In this document: one piece after another, positions 20,444-30,337 of the stretch
How the letters are laid out: each line of letters starts with the position of its first letter
Position numbering within the stretch: the first letter of the stretch is position 1
Assembly (NCBI RefSeq): GCF_001642835.1
Contig: NZ_LXEI01000002.1
Coordinates: 549,320-613,319, forward strand
DNA length: 64,000 nucleotides
Direction: 5' to 3'
Source of the DNA: Pseudotamlana agarivorans
Lineage (GTDB): Bacteria > Bacteroidota > Bacteroidia > Flavobacteriales > Flavobacteriaceae
The notes under the pieces: generated by a model
Database searches by the model: none
What the model saw: only the letters and a program-made list of their open reading frames with translations
What the model was told of the DNA's origin: nothing
Made by a program: the position numbers and the translations under genes

Positions 20444-21538
20444 ATGAGTACAAAAATAGCAAACATAAAAACAAGATTATTCACTGTGCCTTTACCAGAG
20501 GTGATGTCCGACGCTAAACATGGCGATCACTATCATTTTGAATTGGTAACGGTTACCATCACTTTAGAAGATGGTACCGAGGGCACAGGATATACTTACA
20601 CCGGCGGAAAAGGCGGATTTGCCATTAAGGCCATGGTAGAACACGATTTTACTGAAGCTTTAATTGGTAAAGATGGTACCGATGTAGAAGGTGTTTACGA
20701 TTTCTTAGAATGGCACATTCATTATGTAGGCCGTGGTGGGATCGCTTCGTTTGCAATTTCAGCAGTCGATATTGCTTTATGGGATATTCGTTGTAAAAAA
20801 GCAGGACAACCACTTTGGAAAATGGCTGGTGGCGCAGGAAATACTTGTAAAGCCTATTGCGGTGGAATCGATTTAATGTTTCCAATAGAGAAGCTTTTAA
20901 GTAATATGAAAGGCTATTTGGAAAGCGGATTTAATGCCGTAAAAATTAAAATCGGACGTGAAAATTTAGAGGAAGATCTAGAGCGTATCAAAGCGGTTCG
21001 CGAATATATTGGGCCAGATGTAACTTTTATGGTAGATGCGAATTATTCGATGACCGTAGAGCAAGCTATTAAAGCCATTGAAGGGTTTAAAGACCAAAAC
21101 ATTACTTGGTTTGAAGAGCCTATCATTCCAGATAACTATAAAGGCTACGCCGAAATTGTTGATGCTACAGGGTTTCCTTTAGCAATGGGTGAAAATTTAC
21201 ATACCATTCACGAGTTTGAGTATGCTATGGAGCAATCAAAGCTATCTTTTGTTCAACCTGATGCTTCAAATTGTGGTGGGGTTACAGGATGGTTAGCAGC
21301 TGCTAGATTGGCCGATAAACATGGTATTCCAGCTTGTTCGCATGGGATGCAAGAATTACATGTGAGTTTAGTTTCTGCACAACCAAATTCAGGTTGGTTA
21401 GAAGTGCATAGTTTCCCAATCGACCAATATACAACCAGACCTTTAGTGGTAGAGAATCACCGTGCCGTTGCACCAGATTATCCAGGTGTTGGTGTTGTTT
21501 TTAATTGGGAAAAATTAAGTCCGTACGAACAAAACTAA
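20444..21538 (+). CDS. Enolase-superfamily enzyme, likely 3,6-anhydro-L-galactonate cycloisomerase
   Basis: A 364-residue mandelate racemase/muconate-lactonizing type enzyme. Visible catalytic pattern: KIKIG (Lys pair), metal ligands Asp in FMVDANYS, Glu in WFEEPI and Glu in GENLHT, and a C-terminal His in CSHGMQELH. In marine agar degraders a member of this family opens the anhydro ring of 3,6-anhydro-L-galactonate to give 2-keto-3-deoxy-L-galactonate. The operon supplies both the preceding oxidation (aldehyde dehydrogenase) and following redox steps, so this function is strongly suggested by context. A generic sugar-acid dehydratase is the alternative. Confidence 0.86.
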   Translation: MSTKIANIKTRLFTVPLPEVMSDAKHGDHYHFELVTVTITLEDGTEGTGYTYTGGKGGFAIKAMVEHDFTEALIGKDGTDVEGVYDFLEWHIHYVGRGGIASFAISAVDIALWDIRCKKAGQPLWKMAGGAGNTCKAYCGGIDLMFPIEKLLSNMKGYLESGFNAVKIKIGRENLEEDLERIKAVREYIGPDVTFMVDANYSMTVEQAIKAIEGFKDQNITWFEEPIIPDNYKGYAEIVDATGFPLAMGENLHTIHEFEYAMEQSKLSFVQPDASNCGGVTGWLAAARLADKHGIPACSHGMQELHVSLVSAQPNSGWLEVHSFPIDQYTTRPLVVENHRAVAPDYPGVGVVFNWEKLSPYEQN

Positions 21539-21547
21539 ACCCTACTT

Positions 21548-22594
21548 ATGAAGATATTAAAAACGAATTTCGGACAATTAAAAGATCAAGATATTGCGTT
21601 GTTTACTTTATCAAACGCCAATGGTGTTGAAGTTAAAATAACCAATTACGGCGCGACAATCACTTCTATAAAAGTGCCTAAAGCTAACGGAACCATTGAA
21701 ACCATAACTTGTGGATTCGATACTTTAGAGAGTTATTTTTCTGAAGCATACAAAAACAATTCGCCTTATTTTGGTGGCACTGTTGGACGTTATTGCTCAC
21801 AAATAAAAAATGCTGAGTTTTCCTTAAATGGAAAAACGTTTCAGTTAGCAAAAAACGCAGGCGATAATAATTTACACGGTGGTGTTGAAGGTTTCGATAA
21901 AAAAATATGGGAAGCTTCCATAGTGGATACGAAAGATGCTTCAGCCATTAAAATGACTTTGTTAAGTCAAGATTTAGAAGAAGGGTTTCCTGGTAATGTA
22001 AAGGTTTCAGTAATCTTTACACTTAATAACAATAACGAATTAACCATTCAGTACGAAGGAACGCCAGATCAAGACACCCCATTGTCGTTAACCAATCATA
22101 CCTATTTTAACTTATCTGGGTTTTCAGAAAACATAGAAAATCATACCGCCAAAGTGTTTTCCGATAAACGCTTAGCAACCGATGAAACTGGAGCTGCTAC
22201 AGGCGAGATTTTAAATGTTGAAGGAGAAGCTGACGATTTAAGAGACGGAAAAGTTATTGGCGATGTGCATAAACAAATGAACGATGGTTTCGAGCATTTC
22301 TACATTTTTGATGGCGACGATTCTAAGTTAAAACACACGGCATCAATAACAGATCGAAATACAAAAAGACGTTTAGATGTGTACACCACCGAGCCTTGTA
22401 TGTTACTGTATACGGGCAAATACACATCAGACGATTTACAACGTGAAAACGGTCAGAAATTTGGAAAATACCGCGGATTTTGTTGCGAAACACACCGCTA
22501 TCCAAACGGACCAAACATTGAGGGGGCTCCAAAGTCTGTAACCAAGGCTGGCGACACCTTTAAAAGTACCACCATTTTTAAATTTGGTTGGTAG
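21548..22594 (+). CDS. galM: Aldose 1-epimerase (galactose mutarotase)
   Basis: A 348-residue GalM-family protein without signal peptide. It shows the family patterns VKITNYGATITSIKVP, GGTVGRYCSQIKNAEF, LHGGVEGFDKKIW, the catalytic His region LTNHTYFNLSG, and near the C-terminus ENGQKFGKYRGFCCETHRYPNGPN. It interconverts alpha and beta galactose after GH2 releases the beta anomer, feeding the Leloir route. It starts 9 bases after the cycloisomerase stop. Confidence 0.93.
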   Translation: MKILKTNFGQLKDQDIALFTLSNANGVEVKITNYGATITSIKVPKANGTIETITCGFDTLESYFSEAYKNNSPYFGGTVGRYCSQIKNAEFSLNGKTFQLAKNAGDNNLHGGVEGFDKKIWEASIVDTKDASAIKMTLLSQDLEEGFPGNVKVSVIFTLNNNNELTIQYEGTPDQDTPLSLTNHTYFNLSGFSENIENHTAKVFSDKRLATDETGAATGEILNVEGEADDLRDGKVIGDVHKQMNDGFEHFYIFDGDDSKLKHTASITDRNTKRRLDVYTTEPCMLLYTGKYTSDDLQRENGQKFGKYRGFCCETHRYPNGPNIEGAPKSVTKAGDTFKSTTIFKFGW

Positions 22595-22635
22595 AAACAT
22601 GAACCAATTAAACCATTAACTTAATAAATTAAACT

Positions 22636-23667
22636 ATGGGAATTTTATTAGCGATTACCGCGGGCATTATGCTCGGCTTTTGGGCCATGCCCGAAAAATA
22701 CATAAAAAACTATGCCTTCGAAAATGCATGGGGTTTATGTTACTTATTTATGTTATGGGTGATACCATTTGTGGTAGCCTTTTCTATGATTAATAACTTT
22801 AGTCAAGTGCTAGCCGATGTAGGAGCTCCAGTACTCCTAAAAATGTTAATTCCAGGATTCCTATGGGGTGTAGGTATGATGCTTTGGGGAAAGGCCATCA
22901 ACTATATCGGGATGTCATTAGGTTTTTCCATTTTTATAGGTACTATTATCGTTGTAGGCTCCTTATTACCATGGGGGCTGTCTGGTCTTCCAGAGTTAGA
23001 AACCGGAGGTATCAATAGAGCGAAAATCATAACCATTTTAGTTGGCATCCTTATCATTTTTTCGGGTATCATGTTAAATGGTAGAGCAGGAATATTGCGT
23101 TCGGCTAAAGAGAATACCGATGGCAATAAAACTTATGATGGTTCCATGCTTACAGGTATTATAATTGCCATTATTGGAGGTGTTTTATGTACTGGTTTTA
23201 ATGTGGCTTTAGAAATTACACACGAAGGTGAAGTAGCTAAAAATATTATTAGCGATATGGTTGTAGCTCAAGGCAATGCGGCTTGGTTAACGTCTGTGGC
23301 TTCTATGTTTATCGTGTATGTATCTGGTGGTGTTTTTGTGGTACCATACTTCGTTATTATGTTAAGCAAAAAGAAACTGTGGGGAAGTTTTAAAGTGCCA
23401 GAAGCTGGAAAAAACATCAGTTTAACCGGACTTATGGCAGCCTTAAATTTTGCTGCCTCAATCGTATTTGCCTATTCATCCTTTGTTTTAGGTAGTGAAG
23501 GAGGCTCTATTGGTTATGCTATTTTCAATACCTTGTCGGTTGTGACAGCAGTAACAGCAGGAGTATTTGCTCACGAATGGAAAGGGGCGCCTGTAAAAGC
23601 AAAATCAGCTTTATATTTGGGATTAGCAGCCATGATCATTGGTGTATTAATCATTGCTTTTTTATAA
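22636..23667 (+). CDS. RhaT-like sugar/proton symporter (inner membrane)
   Basis: A 343-residue protein with about ten hydrophobic membrane segments, starting GILLAITAGIMLGFWAMPEK. The overall pattern is that of the L-rhamnose/proton symporter family in the drug/metabolite transporter clan (GVGMMLWGKAINYIGMSLGFSIFIGTIIVVGSLLPW). In this operon it most likely carries monosaccharide products such as galactose or anhydro-L-galactose from periplasm to cytoplasm. The transported sugar is inferred only. The lack of any ABC permease nearby makes this the sole visible inner-membrane sugar importer. Confidence 0.85.
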   Translation: MGILLAITAGIMLGFWAMPEKYIKNYAFENAWGLCYLFMLWVIPFVVAFSMINNFSQVLADVGAPVLLKMLIPGFLWGVGMMLWGKAINYIGMSLGFSIFIGTIIVVGSLLPWGLSGLPELETGGINRAKIITILVGILIIFSGIMLNGRAGILRSAKENTDGNKTYDGSMLTGIIIAIIGGVLCTGFNVALEITHEGEVAKNIISDMVVAQGNAAWLTSVASMFIVYVSGGVFVVPYFVIMLSKKKLWGSFKVPEAGKNISLTGLMAALNFAASIVFAYSSFVLGSEGGSIGYAIFNTLSVVTAVTAGVFAHEWKGAPVKAKSALYLGLAAMIIGVLIIAFL

Positions 23668-23688
23668 AATTAAAAACTATATATTAAC

Positions 23689-24921
23689 ATGAGACATAAA
23701 ATAAATTTAACCGTATTAGCTTTAATACTTATGATGAGTGCTTGTAATCAGAAACCTGAGAACCCTCAAAAACCTGAAGAAACCAAAACAACAGACACAA
23801 CGCCAACAGAGGCGCAAATTGACTTTTTAGGTATCACGGATGCCAATCATCTTAGTGCTGCTTCAAAAAGAGCATTACAATGGCCAACCGATTTGGGTAA
23901 CGAATGGTTTATAGAGTTTTCACAACTTCAACCTTTAAAAGGTGATTTAGCTTATGAAGAAGGCGTGGTGCGTCGTGACCCAAGTGCGATGATTAAGCAC
24001 GACGGGAAATACTATGTGTGGTATTCAAAATCTACAGGAAAAACGGATGGTTTTGCTGGCGATATTGAAAATGATAAAGTATTCCCATGGGATCGATGTG
24101 ATATTTGGTATGCAACTTCAGAAGATGGTTGGACATGGAAAGAAGAAGGTATGGCAGTGCCAAGAGGTGAGAAAGGTAGTTACGACGACCGTTCGGTGTT
24201 TACTGTGGAAATTATGGAACACGATGGTATGTACTACTTATGTTACCAAACCGTAAAGTCACCTTACAATGTGCGTGTTAAAAATCAAGTAGGTTTGGCT
24301 TGGTCGAATTCACCAAATGGTCCTTGGACCAAAAGTGAAGAGCCAATTTTAAGTCCAGCAGATAATGGGGTTTGGAAAGGAACTGAGCAAAACAGATTTT
24401 TAGTAGAGAAAAAAGGAGATTTCGATAGCCATAAAGTACACGATCCTTGTATTATTCCTTATAAAGGGAAATTCTACTTGTATTATAAAGGTGAGCAAAT
24501 GGGTGAAGCGATTACTTTTGGCGGACGTCAAATTCGTCATGGTGTGGCTATTGCCGATAATCCTAAAGGGCCATATGTAAAATCACCGTATAACCCAATT
24601 AGTAATAGTGGTCATGAAATTTGTGTATGGCCGTATAATGGCGGTATTGCTTCATTAATTACTACTGATGGTCCAGAGAAAAATACCATTCAATGGGCTG
24701 AAGATGGAATTAATTTTGAAATTATGTCGGTTATTCCAGGAGTAAATGCACACGCTATTGGATTAAATAGAACGGCAGATGTAGAAAAAGAACCAACCGA
24801 AATTTTACGTTGGGGCTTATCACATATTTATAATTCTTACGATTATCAAAGTATTATGCGTTTTGAGTCGCATAGAAAAACAACTCATGTTGCCAAAGGT
24901 GAAAGTAACGAGCGGGAATAA
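23689..24921 (+). CDS. GH117 family alpha-1,3-L-neoagarooligosaccharide hydrolase (lipoprotein)
   Basis: A 410-residue protein with lipobox SAC (Cys19). A five-bladed beta-propeller shows GH117/GH43-clan patterns: RRDPSAMIKHDGKYYVWYSKS with the likely base Asp, WDRCDIWYATSEDGWTWKEE, YDDRSVFTVEI, KVHDPCIIPYKGKFYLYYKGEQMG and SGHEICVWPYNGG with the conserved His. GH117 enzymes remove terminal 3,6-anhydro-L-galactose from neoagaro-oligosaccharides, which supplies the substrate for the aldehyde dehydrogenase and cycloisomerase of the same operon. This gene is the main marker for agar/porphyran use and the last gene of the operon, 32 bases before a terminator. Confidence 0.93.
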   Translation: MRHKINLTVLALILMMSACNQKPENPQKPEETKTTDTTPTEAQIDFLGITDANHLSAASKRALQWPTDLGNEWFIEFSQLQPLKGDLAYEEGVVRRDPSAMIKHDGKYYVWYSKSTGKTDGFAGDIENDKVFPWDRCDIWYATSEDGWTWKEEGMAVPRGEKGSYDDRSVFTVEIMEHDGMYYLCYQTVKSPYNVRVKNQVGLAWSNSPNGPWTKSEEPILSPADNGVWKGTEQNRFLVEKKGDFDSHKVHDPCIIPYKGKFYLYYKGEQMGEAITFGGRQIRHGVAIADNPKGPYVKSPYNPISNSGHEICVWPYNGGIASLITTDGPEKNTIQWAEDGINFEIMSVIPGVNAHAIGLNRTADVEKEPTEILRWGLSHIYNSYDYQSIMRFESHRKTTHVAKGESNERE

Positions 24922-24952
24922 TTTTATATTTGTTATTTTTTACTTTGTGAGG

Positions 24953-24983
24953 GCCTTCTAATTTTTTAGAAGGCTTTTTTTTT
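24953..24983 (+). terminator. Rho-independent terminator ending the 11-gene operon
   Basis: GCCTTCTAA (24953-24961) pairs perfectly with TTAGAAGGC (24966-24974) around a T4 loop and is followed by nine Ts (24975-24983). Confidence 0.93.
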
Positions 24984-25489
24984 GCCAAATATTTAGGTTA
25001 ATCCAGCTTCAAATGGTTAGATAAAAATGCTTCAAAATCAGAAAATCTTGAATAAGATGTCATGACATGTCAAGTTTCTATTTGTTAATAAAAGAGCATT
25101 TAAATTTTGTAATATGAAATTAAAAGAGATCATTTTTGCGACATTGATAAAATTGCTTGTTTTTTGGCTTGCATGGTCTTCTTTTTTAGAATAATTTAAC
25201 GTTTAATAGGTGTAAATAGTTAAAGAAATGTGAAAATAAGTCGAATTACCCCCTATATTTTTATAGATTTTCACTTACAAAATCTGTACAAAGGGAATAA
25301 ATGTTAGTTTTAACTTGTTGAAAATCAGTGTATTTTGAGTTTGTCTAGTTTTAATCGAGTCTCAATTTTGTGTGTCGCTTAATGGTATTTATAAATTAGC
25401 AATTGTTAACCTTTAGGTGTTAAGCTATTGTTAATAGTTGACTCTAAATTAAGGAATAACTAAAACTAACTATTTCTAATTATTTAAGT
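24984..25489. other. Intergenic leader region before the SusC gene
   Basis: A 506-base gap between the operon terminator and the SusC gene. It holds a possible 26-residue reading at 25114-25194 and one GTCTAGT core (25343-25349, within TTTTGAGTTTGTCTAGT), 140 bases before the SusC ATG. No other gene is apparent. The long leader suggests separate control of the SusC/SusD unit. Confidence 0.55.
25114..25194 (+). CDS. Possible 26-residue hydrophobic small protein
   Basis: An ATG-to-TAA reading gives a basic start (MKLKEIIFATLIK) and a hydrophobic tail (LLVFWLAWSSFLE), the pattern of a single-pass membrane peptide. There is no further support such as a promoter or known family, and a short chance reading in AT-rich DNA is quite possible. 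Confidence 0.2.
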   Translation: MKLKEIIFATLIKLLVFWLAWSSFLE

Positions 25490-28400
25490 ATGAAACAAAA
25501 ATTGAAATTATGGAGGAACAAATTTTTATTGGTTTGTTCTTTTCTATTGCTAACGATTACAAATGCTTATGCACAAAACACCGTTGGAGGTGCAGTTGTG
25601 GATGAAAACGGTATTCCGTTGCCGGGAGTTGCAATTGTAATAAAAGGAACAACGGTTGGAACAGTAACAGATTTTGATGGTGAATTTTCGATTGAAGCAA
25701 GTTCGGGAAATGCCTTAATCTTTACTTTTTTAGGTTACCAAACTCAGGAAGTGGTAATCACCGATCAAAAGAGATACAAAATTTCCTTACAAGAAGATCT
25801 TCAAAGTCTTGAAGAAGTTGTTGTAGTAGGTTATGGAACTCAGAAAAAGAAGGAAGTAACAGGAGCAGTTGGACTTGTAGACTCAGAAATTATTGCTAAA
25901 GCTCCGGTGGCCGATTTAGGAGAATCGATCCAAGGGCAAATAGCAGGGGTTAATGTACAATCAAGTAGTGGACGTCCTGGTGAAGCTGCTAACATCCAAA
26001 TTAGAGGTTTAGGATCGCTGACTTCAGGTGGTGCAGAACCGTTATATGTTGTAGATGGTGTTCCTTTTCAAAGTAACCCGAACATTCCTACCGAACAGAT
26101 TGAAAAGGTTGACATTCTTAAAGATGGTGCGGCAGCGGCTGTATATGGTACACGTGCTTCCAATGGTGTTATCCTTATTACTACTAAAAAGGGAACAAAA
26201 GGGAATTTTAGTGTGAACTTTAGTACTTATGGTGGGGTGCAAAACATTACATCTGGTACGCCTTTAATGAATACCAATCAGCAGTTATATGCGGAAGAAG
26301 TGACGTTAGAAGCATTAGGTAGAGACCCATTAGTGTTTTTCTTTAATCCTGATGCCTTAGATTATGATACGGATTTTGTGGGCGATGTACAAAAAAATAA
26401 TGCTGGTATTCAAAATTACAATTTAGGAATCTCAGGAGGTACTGAGAACTTAACCTTGAATTTAAGTACCAATTATTTTAACCAAGATGGTGTTTTAATA
26501 AACTCAGGTTTCGATCGTTTAAGTACACGTTTAACAGGGGAGTTTACAAAGGGTAAGTTTAAAGCTTTTGCTAGTATTGGTTTAACAAATGAAAGCAGGG
26601 AACAAGAGCCTTGGGCTTTATACGAGAATTCTATTGCCCAAAGACCATGGCAACCAAGTATTAATCAATTAAAAAGCAATGGTGAAAATAGTGTAGAAAT
26701 ACCAGTTCGTAATGCTATTTTATATAGTTACCTGTCTAGAGAGCTTCAAAATGAAGACGATCGTGTTTCTAATAGTACGAATGTAGCGGTTAATTTACAG
26801 TATGAATTTTTAGATGGTTTAAGCTATCAATTAAACTTAGGTAGAAATACTTGGGATTACCGTCGTAAGTTTTTTAGACCGCAATATTTAGTATACGATT
26901 ATCAGGGAGATTATAACCCTACAGCCTCAAGAGAAGATGCTATACTGAATGAAGACTTTACTTTCACAGAACGTAGAGTTATCGAAAACTTAATTAAATA
27001 CAACAAGAGTTTTGGAAATCATAACTTTAACTTGTTAGGAGTGCTTTCTTATGAGAATTTTGAGTCTAAGCAATTAAGTACAGGAGTTATTGGATTATTA
27101 AGTAACGATACTAAAGTTTTAGGCGCAGGGACAGAAGCGATTAAACCATCAAGTTTCGATTATGTAAATAACCTTTCAGGTAAATTGGTACGTTTACAAT
27201 ATAATTATGATGAGCGTTATTTATTCTCTGCAAGTTATAGACGCGATGGTTCTTCTAATTTTGGTGAGGCCTATAGATATGGTGATTTTATAGGTATATC
27301 TGCAGGATGGAACATCAGTGAAGAAGACTTTTTTAAAGTTGATGCTATTTCTAATTTAAAACTTAGAGCGAGTTGGGCAGAGGTAGGTAACCAAAACATT
27401 CCTCCTTATTCTTATGCAGGTCAAATTGAGAGTGGTGTTAATTACCTTTTTGGACCTAATGAAGCCATGGGCTCAGGAGCGATTCAACGTCGTTTTGCAG
27501 ATCCTAACATTAAATGGGAAACAACGATTTCTAAGAATATTGGTTTAGACTTAGGTTTATTTAAAAATCGTTTAACCTTTACTGCCGATTTCTATGAAAT
27601 TAATAAGGAAGATATGCTATTGGCAGAGCGTATAGCACCATCTTCAGGTACTTGGCATCCTAGAGCCGCAGGAGTTTACGATGTACGTGTAACGAATGCA
27701 GGTGACATGGTTAACCGTGGTGTTGAATTAGCAATGACGTACAAGGGTGTTACTTCGGGTGGCCTATCGTATAGCTTAGCTGGTACTTTTACTAAAAACA
27801 AAAATGAAGTGACTAACCTTAACGGTGTAGAACGTGGTTACGGTAATGGTCGTCCTATTGTTTCTTTAGGTGAAAATATTGATTACACGACTTTCTTAGC
27901 TACAGGTTACGAAGCTGGTTCTTTCTTTTTAGTGCAACATGATGGCATCATTAAAACACAAGATCAGTTAGATGAATACAAGAAAATAGATCCTAGCGCG
28001 CAACTTGGTGACGCCATGTATATTGATGAAGATGGAAATGGTGTAATTAATGATAATGATCGCGTTTATTCAGGTTCTGGTCAAGCCGATTTTGAAGCTG
28101 GATTTAACTTAAATCTTGAATATAAAGGTTTCGATTTTTACGCTCAAACTTATTACTCACATGGAGCAGAAATCTTTAATGGTGCTCGTTTATTCGGTTA
28201 TTCTCAAGGAAGACATGAAGAACAATATTATATGTGGACACCACAAAATCCAACTTCAGATGTAGCGACGTTTAGACAAAGTGCTTACCATAACAACGTA
28301 AGAGCAAGATCGGATTACTTCTTAGAAGACGGAACTTATTTAAGAATTAGAAACTTAACTTTAGGTTATACCATTCCATTAGTGGATAACTCTGTTCTTA

Positions 28401-28564
28401 ACCGCGCAAGAATTTACTTTACTGCCATGAACCCTTTCACCTTTACCAATTATACAGGTTACGATCCTGAAATTGGGGGTGATGGACTATTTACTAGAGG
28501 TGTAGATCGAGGTAATTATCCAGTTGCACGAAGATTTATCCTAGGAGTACAATTTAATTTCTAA
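25490..28564 (+). CDS. susC: SusC-like TonB-dependent outer-membrane transporter
   Basis: A 1024-residue SusC-family receptor. Signal peptide to about residue 29 (TNAYAQ), carboxypeptidase-regulatory-like domain (GAVVDENGIPLPGVAIVIKG, GTVTDFDGEFSI) about 30-115, linker LEEVVVVGYGTQKKKEVTGAVG, plug (IRGLGSLTSGGAEPLYVVDG, VYGTRASNGVILITTKKG), then a beta barrel ending in the C-terminal aromatic RRFILGVQFNF. It imports oligosaccharides across the outer membrane with TonB energy and the SusD lid encoded 20 bases downstream. The agar/porphyran substrate follows from the adjoining operon. Confidence 0.96.
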   Translation: MKQKLKLWRNKFLLVCSFLLLTITNAYAQNTVGGAVVDENGIPLPGVAIVIKGTTVGTVTDFDGEFSIEASSGNALIFTFLGYQTQEVVITDQKRYKISLQEDLQSLEEVVVVGYGTQKKKEVTGAVGLVDSEIIAKAPVADLGESIQGQIAGVNVQSSSGRPGEAANIQIRGLGSLTSGGAEPLYVVDGVPFQSNPNIPTEQIEKVDILKDGAAAAVYGTRASNGVILITTKKGTKGNFSVNFSTYGGVQNITSGTPLMNTNQQLYAEEVTLEALGRDPLVFFFNPDALDYDTDFVGDVQKNNAGIQNYNLGISGGTENLTLNLSTNYFNQDGVLINSGFDRLSTRLTGEFTKGKFKAFASIGLTNESREQEPWALYENSIAQRPWQPSINQLKSNGENSVEIPVRNAILYSYLSRELQNEDDRVSNSTNVAVNLQYEFLDGLSYQLNLGRNTWDYRRKFFRPQYLVYDYQGDYNPTASREDAILNEDFTFTERRVIENLIKYNKSFGNHNFNLLGVLSYENFESKQLSTGVIGLLSNDTKVLGAGTEAIKPSSFDYVNNLSGKLVRLQYNYDERYLFSASYRRDGSSNFGEAYRYGDFIGISAGWNISEEDFFKVDAISNLKLRASWAEVGNQNIPPYSYAGQIESGVNYLFGPNEAMGSGAIQRRFADPNIKWETTISKNIGLDLGLFKNRLTFTADFYEINKEDMLLAERIAPSSGTWHPRAAGVYDVRVTNAGDMVNRGVELAMTYKGVTSGGLSYSLAGTFTKNKNEVTNLNGVERGYGNGRPIVSLGENIDYTTFLATGYEAGSFFLVQHDGIIKTQDQLDEYKKIDPSAQLGDAMYIDEDGNGVINDNDRVYSGSGQADFEAGFNLNLEYKGFDFYAQTYYSHGAEIFNGARLFGYSQGRHEEQYYMWTPQNPTSDVATFRQSAYHNNVRARSDYFLEDGTYLRIRNLTLGYTIPLVDNSVLNRARIYFTAMNPFTFTNYTGYDPEIGGDGLFTRGVDRGNYPVARRFILGVQFNF

Positions 28565-28584
28565 ACCCGAAAAGCAGTTAAAAA

Positions 28585-30324
28585 ATGAAAAATAAAATTA
28601 ATAAATATATATCGATAACTCTAGCTAGCTTCTTTTTGCTTGTAGGGTGTGATGAAGAATCTTTTTTAGATCAACAAAACCCGAATACCATTACAACCGA
28701 TACGTTTTGGAAAACATCGAATCAATTTCAAACTGGATTAAATACGGTGTATGCAGCATTACAGTTTCAAAGTGTAAGTGGTGGTGGTTTAATTTATGAA
28801 ATGGCTATGGGTGATATCGGTGGAACCGAATCATGGTACAGACCATTTGCTTTTAGAAACTTAACTTATAACGATGGTTTTTATTATGTAACCGATAAGT
28901 GGAACGAATTATACATTGGTGTTTTTAGAGCCAATCAAGTTATTCAAAATTTACAAACAACTGAAGCAACTTTTGGTACAGGTGAGCGTGAAAGTATAGA
29001 AGCACAAGCTCGTTTTTTAAGAGCGTTTTACTACTTTCAGTTAGCTCATACTTATGGTGGTGCTGTAATTAGAGATAATGTTCCAGAAACTCGTGAGGAT
29101 TTTGATGTACCGTTTAGTACCAAAGAGGAAGTGACGAATACCATGATTATTCCAGATTTAGAGTTTGCAGTGTCTAACTTACCTGTTAATTGGAATTCTG
29201 ATGACATCGGGCGAATTACTCAAGGAGCGGCAAAAAGTTTATTGGGGAAAGTTTACCTATACCAAGAAGACTTCACAGAAGCAGCATCATTATTTAAACA
29301 AGTTATCGATTCAGGTGTTTATGATTTAACGGCTGATATTATGGATAATTTTACTGCGGAAAATGAATATAATGAAGAGTCTATTTTTGAAGTAGCTTAC
29401 AATTCAGAAATTAATCCAGGAGCTCATGGTGAAGCTGTAGATGACATTAATTCTAATTCAATTAACCAAACCGGTTCAGAAGCTACAACGTTGGCAACGG
29501 CATTTGGTCAGTTAAACTTTGGAGCATTTAATACCTTACTTCCAAGTTATTATTTACATGAACTCTATACAAGTGATGAGATAGATCCTACAAATAACGT
29601 TAATGATGGTAACCAACAGTCTAAAAGGTTAAGTGCTAGTATCGTGCCAATAGATGGAGAAACCGAGTATTACCAATTACCAATAGGTGAGCGTGGTGGT
29701 TGGGCCTTCGGTCAAAGTGCTTACATAAAAAAGCACACGAATTGGTACCACTGGACACAAGAAGATGCGAATAACCGTTCTGGAATTAATTTCCGTCATA
29801 TTCGTTTAGCCGATGTTTATTTAATGTATGCTGAAGCTGTGATTGAAAGTGCTGGAAATGCAGCAGAAGCTATTAAGTATATCGACATGATTCGTGCTAG
29901 AGCAGGGGTTAAAACGCTTTCTCAGTACATGAATGATAACGGTGGTATGTTTCCACAATTACACATCAGTAAGCAAGTGCATGGTACACAACCTCTAGTT
30001 TCTGCTACACCTGAGAATGTATTAACTCATATTCGTAAAGTAGAGCGTCCGTTAGAATTAGCTTTTGAAGGACACCGTTGGAAAGATTTAGTGCGTTGGG
30101 GAATTGTTCAAGAAGTGTTCGATGATTTACGTGCCGATGAAGTTTGGAGACAAAACAACCAAGATATTTTAAATATTGCTGGTGATGGTGTGCCACCACT
30201 TTATATTAAAGAGCGTGTGCGTCCAGATTTCAATCTGTCTAGTGTAAACTACCAATCTGCAACTCACGATTATTTACCTATTCCGGTTACAGAGCAGCAA
30301 ACCAACGGAGCGTTAAACAACTAA
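28585..30324 (+). CDS. susD: SusD-like surface glycan-binding lipoprotein
   Basis: A 579-residue SusD/RagB-type protein with lipobox VGC (LLVGCDEESFLDQQNP; acidic residues after the Cys fit surface export). It shows the usual TPR-rich fold motifs: EAQARFLRAFYYFQLAHTYGG, IRLADVYLMYAEAVIES, YIDMIRARAGVK, VEREL-type RKVERPLELAFEGHRWKDLVRW and the C-terminal YLPIPVTEQQTNGALNN. It caps the SusC barrel and delivers oligosaccharide. It forms a transcription unit with SusC and the binding protein at 30338. Confidence 0.95.
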   Translation: MKNKINKYISITLASFFLLVGCDEESFLDQQNPNTITTDTFWKTSNQFQTGLNTVYAALQFQSVSGGGLIYEMAMGDIGGTESWYRPFAFRNLTYNDGFYYVTDKWNELYIGVFRANQVIQNLQTTEATFGTGERESIEAQARFLRAFYYFQLAHTYGGAVIRDNVPETREDFDVPFSTKEEVTNTMIIPDLEFAVSNLPVNWNSDDIGRITQGAAKSLLGKVYLYQEDFTEAASLFKQVIDSGVYDLTADIMDNFTAENEYNEESIFEVAYNSEINPGAHGEAVDDINSNSINQTGSEATTLATAFGQLNFGAFNTLLPSYYLHELYTSDEIDPTNNVNDGNQQSKRLSASIVPIDGETEYYQLPIGERGGWAFGQSAYIKKHTNWYHWTQEDANNRSGINFRHIRLADVYLMYAEAVIESAGNAAEAIKYIDMIRARAGVKTLSQYMNDNGGMFPQLHISKQVHGTQPLVSATPENVLTHIRKVERPLELAFEGHRWKDLVRWGIVQEVFDDLRADEVWRQNNQDILNIAGDGVPPLYIKERVRPDFNLSSVNYQSATHDYLPIPVTEQQTNGALNN

Positions 30325-30337
30325 AAAAAGAAAAGCA

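Noticed and set aside
30237..30243. GTCTAGT inside the SusD coding region
   Set aside because: Only the 7-base core matches and it lies in coding sequence; expected by chance.
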